Part shown: positions 19,318-29,099 of the stretch, in pieces | Layout: the number at the start of each line of letters is the position of its first letter | How positions within the stretch are numbered: position 1 is the stretch's first letter | Source: Bradyrhizobium yuanmingense | Lineage (GTDB): Bacteria; Pseudomonadota; Alphaproteobacteria; Rhizobiales; Xanthobacteraceae | Length of the DNA stretch: 64,000 nt | Assembly (NCBI RefSeq): GCF_029167105.1 | Contig: NZ_JARFML010000003.1 | Coordinates: 62,001 to 126,000 of the forward strand | Direction: 5' to 3' | Made by a program: the position numbers and the translations under genes | The notes under the pieces: model-generated | Databases searched by the model: none | Told to the model about the DNA's origin: nothing | What the model saw: only the letters and a program-made list of their open reading frames with translations

Positions 19318-19721
19318 AGGTCCCTTTATGGCGCGTGAGGCTTCGCCAGTCGGCTAAGGATCCGCTCCTATCTGGACTACCGAACAAGCGAGACGGTGTG
19401 TGGGTCGCAGTATTTGCGCTCCGACAGGCAGGGGTGACGGTTAAGCTCTGTCATCCAAGCTCGAACCAATATCACTGCTGTGCCGTGTGTGGCCGGTGCG
19501 AGCAAAAATGCGAAGAACAGCCTCGAGGGCCATCTTCATGCGAGAATCCAGAGGCGACTGCTGGGCGCAACGGCAAATCCCCACATTCTGTTGTCGGAAC
19601 GCAAGTGGAATGGAAAAGCTGAAAACGAAATTGACTACACAAGACTGACACTGCCTCTGAGGCTCTCTACAAAGCTTGTACCAAAAAGTGCAGCTGCTCG
19701 AAATCGCTTGAACTCACCGCT
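19318..19721 (+). other. Intergenic region without a supported gene
   Basis: Only short frames without recognisable domains. It holds the upstream region of the minus-strand sigma-54 promoter. Confidence 0.4.
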
Positions 19722-20330
19722 TTACATCGGCCGCTTTAGAACCATCCGTTCCGCGAGCGCCAGCTTCGGCGCCGACGATCCCTGGCGGTGACTGATGTGC
19801 ACCAACTCCATATCGGAGCCGACCGGCACGGTCAGGGCTTCTGGCGGTAAATAAAGAATGCCGTCGAGATAGGACTCCAGCCGACTCTCCACGGTTGTCG
19901 TCTCACAAGTGCAAGTAGCCGCGAACATTGTTCTGAAGCCCGAGCTGCCGAACCATTCCATCCGACTAAGCTCGAGCTCCTGCCCGGCCTCATGCGGCTC
20001 TCCGGCACTCGATAGTTCGATGATTGACGCTGGTGGGAAGTTTATGACGCCAGATATGCCGGCATCTTTCAGGGCGTCGACAAAATCTTGCCAGCACGCG
20101 AATGGATCGATCATCACCATCGCTGCGTAGACCTGTGCAGATGTGGTCTTATGAATAGTGCGCAAGCTTTGCAAAAGGCAGTCGTTCCAATCGACGACAG
20201 GCAAGGTTGCCATCACGAGCATGGAGCCCGCCGGAAGGCAGCGCAAAGACGGCGCGTAGATTTCCAGGAACGCGCCTTCGGGTTTAGCCGATAGCTGAGT
20301 GGCCAGCTTACCGAAAAATGTGGCCTTCAC
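19722..20330 (-). CDS. TIM-barrel protein of the PEP-hydrolase-like/IGPS-like family, possibly truncated at the N-terminus
   Basis: 202 residues resembling the TIM-barrel family PF09370 (phosphoenolpyruvate hydrolase-like). Blocks that fit are LSAKPEGAFLEIYAPSLR (compare LSAK..GAD.I..Y.SGR), the DPFACWQDFVDALKDAG segment and GISGVINFPPASII (compare GV.NFPT.G). Family members are about 275 residues; this lacks roughly 20 at the start and more at the end. The only start at this place is GTG 20330; the frame is open upstream to about 20506 without an ATG, GTG or TTG, which suggests 5' decay. It lies beyond the promoter of the PurF-like operon, on the same strand but upstream of it, so it is not part of that transcript. 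Confidence 0.55.
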   Translation of the reverse strand: MKATFFGKLATQLSAKPEGAFLEIYAPSLRCLPAGSMLVMATLPVVDWNDCLLQSLRTIHKTTSAQVYAAMVMIDPFACWQDFVDALKDAGISGVINFPPASIIELSSAGEPHEAGQELELSRMEWFGSSGFRTMFAATCTCETTTVESRLESYLDGILYLPPEALTVPVGSDMELVHISHRQGSSAPKLALAERMVLKRPM

Positions 20331-21668
20331 CGCTTCTACCCGATTTTGCCCACCCGCACGATCCGGGCATTGTCGTTCCCAGTCTGCAGCATGCTTGACT
20401 TTGGCTAGGACAACGCATAGCCTGAAATCGATTTCATTTGCAAGTAAGACAATGCCATGAACTTCCGAAAGGGCATTCGGGTCCTGAGCTTCATGAGTTG
20501 CAGTTTTTCACCGGTCTGGGCACGGAGGTGCTTGTGGTGAGCGTTCGGAAGGGGGCGTTCAAGCGGAAACGCAGCGGGAGGATGACTCAATCGTCGATCG
20601 ATGTTGCTTCTGGCGGGCACCTCATCAAGCGCAGCATCGTGGTCGCCCGAAAAAAGGGCCAGAAATTGCAATCGCGTGACACCTGATCGCAACGAGACGG
20701 GGCGGCGGGAGCGCCTATCAGTCTGTCAGTCACCTCTTGGCACAAGGTGGCGAGCTAGCCGAAGTGCGTTTGCCGCCACAGAAGCTTCGCGCAAACAGAG
20801 AGGGGATTCTGGAAGAGCTCAATTAACACGGGAAGCAATTGAACATCTCTGCGATAGAGGGCGCCGTGTCCTCTCTCAGCCGAACAAGAGCAGGCCTCGC
20901 TCAGAAGCGTGCTTTGGCAACTGGCAGTCTCTGATTCTCGATAATTGCCGAAGCAGCGCTCAGCATCTGTTCTTGGATCATTACCGTTTAGCTCGCGAAC
21001 GTCTCGGTATTCAAGAAGTGGGTCGCCGAATCTGACATGAAGCTGTGCAAGATGGGTACGGTCTTACAACGTCCATTTTCCGAAGATTACCCAGATGCTG
21101 AACTCAGGAGCCGGCAACCAATGACACCGATCTGGAATATTGAAGATTGAAAGCGGGGCCTCGCCGAAAGTGGAAGCAGGACAGCTCGATTCGTTCCACT
21201 AACTCTGCGCAGGAAAAGAATGTGAAAGTGGGGCTAAGGTAATGGGCTGAACCAACACAGTCCTCAGCTTCTGGTGGATGCTCACAACAACAACCACGAT
21301 GTCTTTGCACCGGCCTGCAAACGAGACCAGAGTAAGCTCCTCGGCAGGGTGGCTCGAAGCCGACCGGTTCGCCAAGTCAGTTGCTGCCGGAGCAATGCAG
21401 AGGCGGGTCTTGGGTCCTACTATCTGCCTGGTCGCCCCCAAGCACTCGACGTCGGGTGGTGGTCTGTTCAAATCTGAGGCGGTGCGACATCCCACGAAGC
21501 AAGTTCACACGTGAGCGGGATTGATCGAGGTGACCGGCGAGGTCAATCCTCGTGAGTCCGTCGGGTCCCTGAGCCGACCACATATCCGTATTGAGACTTC
21601 CAACTCGAAAGGGCGCTCGTCAGCTGAAGACGTAGATCCGTTAGAGGTGCTAGGGAGGAGGTTTAAAG
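20331..21668 (+). other. Decayed region without a supported gene
   Basis: Frames up to 144 codons (20601-21035 plus) lack recognisable domains. A weak GG-N10-GC match at about 20655-20670 (AGGGCCAGAAATTGCA) has a poor -24 half. The strong AGGGAGGAGG at its right end belongs to the next gene. Confidence 0.45.
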
Positions 21669-22220
21669 ATGACGGGATCGCTTGACGGAACCATGTCGCA
21701 CGCTTGCACCAGGCAGCCGCACTCCACGGGCCGCAATGCTGCCATGGAAATTGATAAAATTGATGCTCGTATACTTGATCTCCTGCAGCGCAACAATCGC
21801 CTGAGCAGTGAAGAACTCGGCGCGAAGGTAGGCTTATCTGCATCCGGAGTTCAGCGCCGACTTAAGCGCCTACGAAGGCAAGGCGTGATAGAGTCAGATG
21901 TCTCAATCATCTCGCCAAAAGCAATCGGCCGAAACGTGACTATGCTTGTCTTCATCTTCTTTGAACGCGATCGCGCCGACATCATTGATCGTTTTAAGCG
22001 GGGTATCCGCAAGATGAACGAGGTGATGAGCGGATTTTACGTCACCGGCCAAGCCGATTTCATCCTGCTAGTGACTGCGAACAATATGGAAGAATACGAG
22101 CACTTCACCCGTCGCTTGATAAGCGAAAACCCAGATATTAAGAGGCTTGAGACTATAGTCGTCCTAGATCGAGTCAAAGCCGGGTTCACTTTACCGATGG
22201 GATTTCTGGCCTGCTGGTGA
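21669..22220 (+). CDS. Lrp/AsnC-family transcriptional regulator
   Basis: 183 residues. From residue 26 (MEIDKIDARILDLLQ) it has the standard Lrp layout: helix-turn-helix with LSSEELGAKVGLSASGVQRRLKRL and a beta-rich effector domain ending VLDRVKAGFTLPMGF. The start at 21669 adds about 25 residues to the family norm, but GGAGG stands eight bases before it, whereas ATG 21744 has no visible ribosome binding site, so I keep 21669. Such regulators respond to amino acids or related small molecules. No target is evident; its neighbours are decayed DNA. Confidence 0.9.
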   Translation: MTGSLDGTMSHACTRQPHSTGRNAAMEIDKIDARILDLLQRNNRLSSEELGAKVGLSASGVQRRLKRLRRQGVIESDVSIISPKAIGRNVTMLVFIFFERDRADIIDRFKRGIRKMNEVMSGFYVTGQADFILLVTANNMEEYEHFTRRLISENPDIKRLETIVVLDRVKAGFTLPMGFLACW

Positions 22221-22283
22221 CAAATCGTGCTCAGACTGTTGATAGTCTGTCGATGCGGCCTGATTGGAATGAGCAGGACTGGA

Positions 22284-22330
22284 AAAACTTGATGTGGTGG
22301 AACGGCGCGCTCCAACCGCATCAAAGTGCT
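22284..22330 (+). repeat. 47-bp repeat, copy 1 (IS110-associated)
   Basis: AAAACTTGATGTGGTGGAAC through CGCATCAAAGTGCT; matches 24113-24159 at 44 of 47 bases. Copy 2 lies just before an IS110-type transposase remnant, so both are probably left ends of related insertions and copy 1 is what is left of a lost element. Confidence 0.8.
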
Positions 22331-23512
22331 AAATGTGCTTCAACTCGGCTCGCCACTTCATCGCCTGGTTGGAAGTGACACCGCGGTCTCATTCAAGCGG
22401 AAGCAAAGAGCGGCTCGGACGAATATCGACGGGAAATCCGGAAGTCCGCTCTGGTCGTTGTCGGGGTGACAGCCGTCTTGCGGATTGTCCGAAACGACGC
22501 TCGGGGCGGCGCGGCTGAAGGGACTTCTCGCCAGACACCCCGCTAAGATTGCCGCCGTCGCGCAGACCAATAAGACGGCGTGTATCATCTGGGCGCTTGT
22601 GAACAAGGGCGGAAAGTCGTCCCGACCCATTGGCGATTACAACGGTGACGCAGTGATCGGCTCAGCGATCTGACCGGCGCAAGCCCGCAGAGGGCAAGGT
22701 GCAACAACAGGCGATGAACCCACTGACGGAAATCGCGTAACGAACGAAGATACTGCTCCCATTGCGCTCAACCGCGCAAACTTGCGTTAGCTTCTCGTTC
22801 CGCGGATCTCATCGAGGCCAGCGGCCATATGTGCCGCGCGCAACGGCCGGACATATGACCGCATCGTTCCACGTGTGAAAAATCGACTGAAAAGCTCTTG
22901 CGTCGGCCGCCGTTCCACATACGTGATGACATCGGAAATCGCCACGCCTCGGTGCGCGCGTATCCACGCTTGGCGCTGCGTGAGTGAAGTTGCGCCTTCG
23001 GCTTCATCGACAATTTTCCTTCGCCGATCGCGCTCGCGACAGTCGACAAGTTGCCTGCAGAAGCAGCAGTGAGTGAGGTGGAACGATCATGACCCGCACT
23101 AGCCTCTATCTTGGACGCTTAGCCTGTGGCCGTAGTCCTGATCTTATCGCACTCGCTGGTGAGCGACACCGATACGCACGACCGGCGGGATGGCCTCAAT
23201 TTGCAGCGCTATCAAGTTTGCGCGAGCGAGACGTGAGTCAATTGAGCAACTGGTCTCCTCAGCCGCGGTCGAGCACCAGAAACAGCGTTAGTCGCCTCGC
23301 TGCGGTTTCCTTTGAGTTGATCGGTATCCGACGTTCTCAAAGACGAAGTCGGCCCTGCCATGTCGTCGGGGCGGTAGATGTTGCGCGGCTCGTCGACGAC
23401 AGAAAGCGCCATAACTCTCGTCAGCCGGTAGAGATCGAGGCCTCGTAACCGCATCTATTCGGGGCCGACAGCGAGCGCGTGGGCACCTTGCGAACACGCA
23501 TGGGCATGCTCG

Positions 23513-23770
23513 TCAACGGTGCAAGGCTCTTAAGGGCTTTCGACCGAAGTCACTTATACGAAGATGAATGCGCAATGCGTCACGCTCTTCGCCAAGATCT
23601 CGAAGTCGTTCAGCGTTATCGGATTGTATCTCCTGCCACTCGATGCGATCCGCGGCGGTCCACACGTAAGACTCGCGATCGAACCGATCTTTCTCTGCCT
23701 CATCAAACTCCATGTACAGCTTGATGTCGCGCTCAACTTGGTCAAGTTGCTCCTGGAGAGTTCTTGGCAT
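23513..23770 (-). CDS. Small hypothetical protein, charged and helical
   Basis: 85 codons; MPRTLQEQLDQVERDIKLYM then a strongly charged helix-forming sequence (QSDNAERLRDLGEERDALRI). It looks like a real short coiled-coil protein, but there is no family I recognise, and the neighbourhood is decayed. Confidence 0.35.
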   Translation of the reverse strand: MPRTLQEQLDQVERDIKLYMEFDEAEKDRFDRESYVWTAADRIEWQEIQSDNAERLRDLGEERDALRIHLRISDFGRKPLRALHR

Positions 23771-24112
23771 CAGCCGTTCCTCGGCTCCGCCTCTATCCGG
23801 CTTTTGATCTTTGACGCTATCGGTGCGGCGATCAGTAGACCTTCTCTTCTCACGGAGACAATACCCTCATCCTGATTTAAGGTTGTTCGGCCGTTAGCCG
23901 TCTCGGCGTCAGGGCGCGACTCTCTGCATCACACAGTTCAGATGATCCAGTCCAGCGTTGTGTGGAAAAGCTGAACTGCCCGAGGGAGCGGCGGAAAGCG
24001 CCCTGGCGCCTGCAAGATCACAGTCCTTCTTTGGCTTTGATTTGTGACTTCTTGGGAGAGTAGCGGCCGCCATCATTCCTTGGGATCCCCACTGTTCAAT
24101 CTCACAAGCCAG

Positions 24113-24159
24113 AAAACTTGATGTGGTGGAGCGGCCCACTCCAACCGCATCAAAGTGCT
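24113..24159 (+). repeat. 47-bp repeat, copy 2 (IS110-associated)
   Basis: Second copy of the repeat at 22284-22330, with three mismatches (A/G, G/C, G/A). It lies about 50 bases before the transposase remnant. Confidence 0.8.
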
Positions 24160-24202
24160 GGAACGTGGACGTGTTCGAACGCCACAAAGGAGGGGCCGCT
24201 CC

Positions 24203-24700
24203 GTGAGGTAAGTTATCACCATCGGGCTGGAACTGGCCAAGCACTTTTTCCAGGTTCACGGAGCGAATGCCGAGGGCGTACCCAGTTCGGAAGCGGCGGC
24301 GCAGCGAAGTTCTGCGTCTTTTCGAGAAGCTGCCACCATACCTGGGGGGATAGAGGCATGCGGTAGCGCGCACTATTGGGCACGCAGTCGCAGCTCTCAG
24401 TCGTGAGTTGCGGCTCATACCGCCGGCTTATGCCGAACGGTCAAGCGAGGCAAGACCGATGCGGCGAACGCGCAGGGCATCAGCGAAGCGGTAACCCGAA
24501 GGACCATGCGCTTCGTGCCGATCGAGACGGCCGAGCAACAGGCTGCACGCGATGTGGTGAACACCCGCGCTCTTCTAGTGCGGAAGCGAACGCAGGCGGT
24601 CAACGCGTTGCGCGAACCGGGCTGAATTGGAACGGCGGCTCGAGTGCGCCCCAGCGGCGAATTCCATCGAAGGGCTGCGTCAAGTTGGTTGTTTGACATC
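24203..24700 (+). pseudogene. IS110-family transposase remnant
   Basis: Shifted frames give ITIGLELAKHFFQVHG at about 24212 (the DEDD-transposase N-terminus, normally GLDLAK), then EACGSAHYWAR, then VKRGKTDAANAQGISEAVTRRTMRFVP and TAEQQAARDVVNTRALLVRKRTQAVNALR up to about 24625. The usual DAADAEAI reads DAANAQGI. Several frameshifts and loss of the C-terminal half make it non-functional. Confidence 0.85.
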
Positions 24701-25215
24701 TAATCTTCGACGCCGCACGCACAAGATCGCAGTTCAAACGGGATCGCGCTTAGCAGACACACTCGATCCGTAAGTTGGCGAAACTGATGCTCTTCGCGCT
24801 AGAACAGGTTTGCCATTCGTTCTTCGCGGCCACGAATGCATGCTCGGCCGCTGAGCGGGTTCGCAAATCGCCTCAACGTGGATCGCATCGTTCTTCTGTC
24901 GCTTCAGAACGGATTTACGTAGGCCGGCGCGATCAGCCCAAGCTCGTGGTCAAGGCCGATGAATTAGTGAGTTGGCGAGCCTATGAGCCTCGCCTCATGC
25001 CTCCAACGCGACGGTGCAACTCGACTGAGCTGCGAATAAGTCCAAGGCCTAACCTCGGCTGATCCGCTTCGTGAACAACGTTAGACCGCCTCGATCCACC
25101 CGCGAGCGTGAAGAAACTGCTTTGGCTGGGATAACATTTGAGATGGCCGCTTTCCTTCAAGTGGTGCTCTACGCCTCCACTGACGCATCGGCGCCGTCGG
25201 CAGGCGTCCACCCCA

Positions 25216-25398
25216 TCATAAATGGCTCAGAGCCCGCCTTTTTGCAGCGAGAAGATGCTTATCAAGCGTTGCGTGCAGCGCTTCCCTCAAATCTGGAGGG
25301 ATTGAGCTGTCTATATCGATCATCTCCCGAAATTTCCGAATAATGTGTTCTATCTTTGCCACAGAGGCGAGTGCTTCTTCCATTCGTGACGTTGTCAT
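25216..25398 (-). CDS. Small hypothetical protein (60 aa)
   Basis: [20 protein letters not shown] followed by a helical, charged C-terminus. AAGGA stands about seven bases before the ATG. No family recognised. It is transcribed in the same direction as the trpD remnant behind it but is not part of it. Confidence 0.35.
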   Translation of the reverse strand: MTTSRMEEALASVAKIEHIIRKFREMIDIDSSIPPDLREALHATLDKHLLAAKRRALSHL

Positions 25399-25429
25399 GG
25401 CTTATTCCTTGACGCGCTCGCATTATGCT

Positions 25430-25833
25430 GAGAACCCAAGCTTCGGCCATCGCCTCCGATCGTCTCGGCGGCGCTGGTCCTGAGGCAACCGCGCGGGTAC
25501 CTTGGTTTGGCCACGGTCACGCCAGCCCCAGCTACGATAAAGGAGGCGCGTGTTGACACGTTGAGCGAGCCCGACAGGTCTCCGCCTGTGTCAACGATGT
25601 CAACGCGATCGGGTGGCGCACTCACTCGCACCATTTGTGCTCCTCATCGCGTAACCAGCGCCGACCACTTCTTCGACGGTTTCGCCACGCACGCGCATCG
25701 CCATCAATAATCCCCCCATCTGCGAGGAGGGCGCTTGGACCGACACCATGGTGTCGAGGGCTGTCGCGGGTTCCTCGTGGGTCAGCGGGGCGCGGGTGGC
25801 AACTTTGCTAATGATCGATTGGAGGGCGTTCAT
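25430..25833 (-). pseudogene. trpD: trpD (anthranilate phosphoribosyltransferase) fragment, frameshifted and truncated
   Basis: The minus strand from 25833 reads [21 protein letters not shown] and [20 protein letters not shown], the N-terminal helical domain of TrpD. After a frameshift near 25640 it continues [33 protein letters not shown], the PRPP-binding glycine region, and after another shift something like [11 protein letters not shown] in place of NRALSSRSGAAD. The last two thirds of the protein are missing. It is plainly a dead copy; the working trpD must be elsewhere. Confidence 0.85.
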
Positions 25834-26663
25834 TGTTCTGCGCCGCTTTGTCGTAGTCCAATTGTCCGGTTGCGCTTGCGAGTGCGGCCTCAACCCGCCG
25901 GTCCACCTCATCTTCCTGCCGACTCCACGCTTGTTCTCTGCTGATAGCCTACCTAAAGGCTGTGCTCCCGTCGGCTCGATCCGAACTCGACGGTTGCGGG
26001 ATGGCGTCGGCTAAATGCGGTGCTCTCAGTCGAGCACCATAAGATCGGCATCACTTTGGAGTCTCCTTTCTGCGTTCAAAAACCCGGGCACTTGGAAAGG
26101 ACCGCGATTTCCATAGTAGGCCCATGCAGCGCCGCTATCCGCTCCGGTCGGACCTCCTGTTCGTCGTCGAGGTCTGCGCGGCTCAGCTTCGCTTGGCGAT
26201 CCTACAACCTGACGCTACGCAAGATTCAAGATCTTTATGAGATTAATTCAGGCGATTTGGACTGCAACGCATGCGCGCAGTGTCCCCTAATTGACCGCGT
26301 CTTCTTCTGCTGCACGCCGCACGGCGCTGAATCCTTCACTGTGAGGGGCGTGACGGGTTGCATGGCCTCTGGTAGAAGTTATCGATGGTCGATGTGACCC
26401 AGCCTTCATTTGAAGGGGCCGCTCCTCGATTGGCGTTCAGGCGCAGGTAGGTAGATAACTTAGTAACCGGTGCTTGCATCAACAGCCCCCTACAGGTGGA
26501 GTCTCCAGTGATTGCGATGATAGTCGGAATCGACATGCGGACGATGATCGTCCGCACGTCCGCAGGCCACTGGACGCCTGAATCTTGTCATCGACAGTCG
26601 ATGAGTTTTGTGGGACGCCGCAGTATGGGAGCCGAGTGAACGTGCCTCATGCTTGGCCATACC
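25834..26663 (+). other. Decayed region with repeat copy B
   Basis: No supported gene. Repeat copy B (CTACAACCTGACGCTACGC, then AGATTCAAG) lies at 26202-26232. Confidence 0.5.
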
Positions 26664-26969
26664 TCACTTCAAATCTGGCTTTGCTCTGGCGCTGTCGCGA
26701 GCGGAGATGACGTAGCGACATTGATGACTCAAGCTTGCCTGCTTGGCTCTGAGGCACGCGGTGATCGCAGTGGCATCCGGGATGTGGTTGCTACACAGGC
26801 GAAACACGTCCTGTATGCAAGCGTCTTTCTCCGCGTCGGTCGGGGGCTGATCTCCCGCGGCAGCCAGTTCGGAGCGTAAAGATACAATTCCAACGCTAAC
26901 AACAAAGAGGATTGCATACCAGATAGTTTTTGGCGGCAAATACCAGTGCATTGTTTGTGTGAGAGCCAC
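26664..26969 (-). CDS. Small exported cysteine-rich-repeat protein
   Basis: 101 residues. A hydrophobic segment (IWYAILFVVSVGIVSL) near the N-terminus looks like a signal peptide or anchor. The remainder has four spaced cysteines in the pattern DACIQDVFRLC...ITACLRAKQASLSHQC, which fits the Cys-rich repeat (PF00839-like) proteins common in rhizobia. GAGGAGG stands five bases before GTG 26969, so that start is well supported. Upstream are a weak -24/-12 match and an inverted repeat (27013-27053). Exported proteins of this type are of unknown function. Confidence 0.65.
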   Translation of the reverse strand: MALTQTMHWYLPPKTIWYAILFVVSVGIVSLRSELAAAGDQPPTDAEKDACIQDVFRLCSNHIPDATAITACLRAKQASLSHQCRYVISARDSARAKPDLK

Positions 26970-27012
26970 GATGTCCTCCTCAAGAGTACGTGTTCGGTAT
27001 TGGTGATCGTGC

Positions 27013-27053
27013 GCCAGGCGCGATCCAGCCTGTTATCCAGAGAGACAGGCTGG
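27013..27053 (-). promoter_or_regulatory. Inverted repeat and weak -24/-12 match before the Cys-rich gene
   Basis: 27025-27053 is a perfect 9-bp inverted repeat, CCAGCCTGT-N11-ACAGGCTGG, whose inner part is TGT-N11-ACA, one base longer than a NifA site. Overlapping it on the minus strand is TGGATC-N5-TGGCG with GG and GC ten bases apart, which would start transcription about 32 bases before the GTG. It is either an operator or a coincidental hairpin. Confidence 0.35.
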
Positions 27054-27727
27054 AACATTCAAGGCGTTAATGGCGGAGGGAAGCGCTTGTCTCGTACGTG
27101 CGAACCGACGGTTTCATTAGACCACGATTACAGCCAGCATGACGAGATCGTCATCCCGCGAGTTTGCGCCGAAGCAGTCTGCTGGGACTGCTGTGGGAAG
27201 AAAAGCGCAATTAAGTTTTGAGAGTAAGATGCCAAACTGCTTTTTGAACGCACCGAAGAGATGCGGAGGTCATTGGACGAGATCTCGCGTGTTCGCCGGG
27301 CCCCGACCAGATATGTCAGACGAGCGTCATTTCGGTACAGTGCGTTGCCCACTGATCCTTGCGGGGTGAGTGTAGAGGGCGAGGCATGCGCAGTTCTCAT
27401 TATCTCTCAGGGCGGTCTAGAGTGTGGGTGAGGCACCAATTGCGAGGATCTTACAATCTAACGCTACGTGCGATTCAAGGCCTTTCGAAATCCGATGTGT
27501 GAATTTGTCTGAACTTGTACATTTGAGCGCGTTCTGGCGCGAACCGTAAGCGGAGTGTGCCGGACGAATCGCCTCACTTTTGACAGAACGGCGATCGACT
27601 ACGGGCTATGTAGGACTGCGGGACGGGCGCGGTGTTTGCGAGTTTGTGTCTGAAAAGAACCATGATCTAATCCGGAGCGTCGTGAAGTGCACGTAGCGTC
27701 TGTGTTTGATCAGGACGCTGGAATAGA
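27054..27727 (+). other. Intergenic region with repeat copy C
   Basis: No supported gene. Repeat copy C (TTACAATCTAACGCTACGTG, then CGATTCAAGG) lies at 27451-27481. Confidence 0.5.
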
Positions 27728-28054
27728 ATGTTGGTGACTCGGGACGGGGGAGATTGTTTGCAGAAGGACATGTTGGACAGAGCCGGGCAAATCGGATTAA
27801 GTAAATGTGCGGAGCACCAACATCGCATTTTTGCAGCTTGCATGTTCAGCGCGATGAATCCGAAAGAAATCTCTGCGATCCCGATCACTGGCGAGGCCAT
27901 GCGGAAGCAACGCGAATGGGCATTTTTGGCTGACGGAAAAGCTGGCGCGGCGGCTGTTCAACATCGCCACGAGTATGACAACCTGGCGCGGCGCGCCCAA
28001 GAGTGGCGGGCGTGCATGAACGATTGCGAGTCAGACCCCAGCCGGCAGTTCTAG
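27728..28054 (+). CDS. Hypothetical protein
   Basis: 108 codons; contains several Cys and a helical C-terminal part (HRHEYDNLARRAQEWRACMN). Ribosome binding site poor; ATG 27770 (MLDRAGQIGL) is an alternative start. No family recognised. Confidence 0.35.
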   Translation: MLVTRDGGDCLQKDMLDRAGQIGLSKCAEHQHRIFAACMFSAMNPKEISAIPITGEAMRKQREWAFLADGKAGAAAVQHRHEYDNLARRAQEWRACMNDCESDPSRQF

Positions 28055-28388
28055 TGCTCCGCAGCTTCTCGACAGAACCTCGAACGGGTCGCCAAGGGCA
28101 GGCAGGTCTATTCCCTGGCTGAAGACCGCATCGACCGAGTATCTGACTTCCGCCGCTAGCTGCGTAGCGCCCTCGGGCTCTCCGGCCGGACGCTGGATGG
28201 TGAGCCATGCCGCGCTCAATTCGACTGTCTGCAAGCTACGTACGCGCGGTCTACTAAGAGGCCTAAAGCCAGTCCTGAAGCCGCAGCATGCGCCAAAGGC
28301 GGGATCGTCGACTACCTGTCGGGCCTTGAGGCGGCGGGGCGCTTTGGCAGTTCGCGGCTGCCGGGATGCATGCCTTGACGAGTGCATT

Positions 28389-28556
28389 TCAGTAAAAGAG
28401 CGTGCCGACCGCCCACCATATCCCAGCCCAGAGCAGCGCATTGAAAAGAAGCGCAGCAATCAGCCCGTAGTTCCAGACCCTCCGCGGTTGCGAAGCATTA
28501 ATATGCGAGCTGCGATAGGCAGTGTTGCGTTCGAGCATCGGCTGTCTGATGGGCAC
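28389..28556 (-). CDS. 55-aa single-membrane-helix protein under a NifA/sigma-54 promoter
   Basis: GTG 28556 to TGA 28389, 55 codons, with AGGAAGA four bases before the GTG. The N-terminal half is polar and basic (MLERNTAYRSSHINA, then QPRRVWNYG). The C-terminal half is one hydrophobic Trp-rich helix (LIAALLFNALLWAGIWWAV), with basic residues just before it, so the N-terminus should be cytoplasmic. It lies 85 bases behind the predicted start of a sigma-54 promoter which itself has an exact NifA site 116 bases upstream. I do not recognise the family. Layout and regulation suggest a small membrane subunit or accessory factor made during nitrogen fixation; this is inference. Confidence 0.7.
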   Translation of the reverse strand: MPIRQPMLERNTAYRSSHINASQPRRVWNYGLIAALLFNALLWAGIWWAVGTLFY

Positions 28557-28651
28557 GCGTTCTTCCTACACTGATCTAGAGCTACCGGGAGATTTGCCTC
28601 AGAGCGGCTTTCAGCGAAAGCCACGTCGCATCGCGGGCGACTGTCATCCTC

Positions 28652-28667
28652 AGCAATCTGCATGCCA
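28652..28667 (-). promoter_or_regulatory. -24/-12 (sigma-54) promoter of the 55-aa membrane protein
   Basis: Minus strand TGGCATGCAGATTGCT, one base from consensus (T for C at the end of TGGCAC). The predicted start is 28641. Confidence 0.8.
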
Positions 28668-28749
28668 AGCCAAAAAAGGGTCGCAGCGCTGAATCATATG
28701 AGCTGAGGCGATTTCCGAGCCACATCAGGGAGTGGTTTAGCGAGGGCAT

Positions 28750-28765
28750 TGTCGGTTTCGCAACA
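28750..28765 (-). promoter_or_regulatory. NifA upstream activator site (TGT-N10-ACA)
   Basis: TGTCGGTTTCGCAACA on the plus strand, exact match to the consensus, which is symmetric in its fixed bases. It is centred 116 bases before the start predicted for the promoter at 28652-28667, almost the same spacing as the pair at 14752/14852. Confidence 0.75.
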
Positions 28766-29099
28766 TTGACGTCTTCGACCTCACCGACACGACAACGCGT
28801 ACCTCTCATCAGAAGCATGCCTGCACGAGCTGGCGTGTCCTCATTCGCTGGCGCTATTCTCGGAGTTGCTCGATCAACGCGACGATGTTTTTGCAGCTGA
28901 GAGTCTCTGTTTGCGTGTGCGTACGCGCGCATAGTGAATGAACTTGAACCTTTTTTTTGGGCGGCTGGGCGAGAAGTCGGCTGGTGAGACAACTAAGGAA
29001 GGTGTTCTCCATGGCCAGGGCTGGCAGGACTGTCTTGGCCAAGGCTGCCGTAGCACGGTGCACCCGCGGTCTGCGGCGCAGTGGACGTTCAGCCTCACA

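Larger units (their letters stand above)
22221..24202 (+). other. Decayed region with IS110 end repeats
   Basis: No gene I would defend. It contains the 47-bp repeat at 22284-22330 and its partner at 24113-24159. A minus-strand frame at 23513-23770 is listed separately at low confidence. Confidence 0.5.

Noticed and set aside
28031..28459. 142-codon minus-strand frame as a gene
   Set aside because: It overlaps the 55-aa gene in another frame; only its last part (ELSAAWLTIQRPAGEPEGAT...) reads like protein and may be a remnant.
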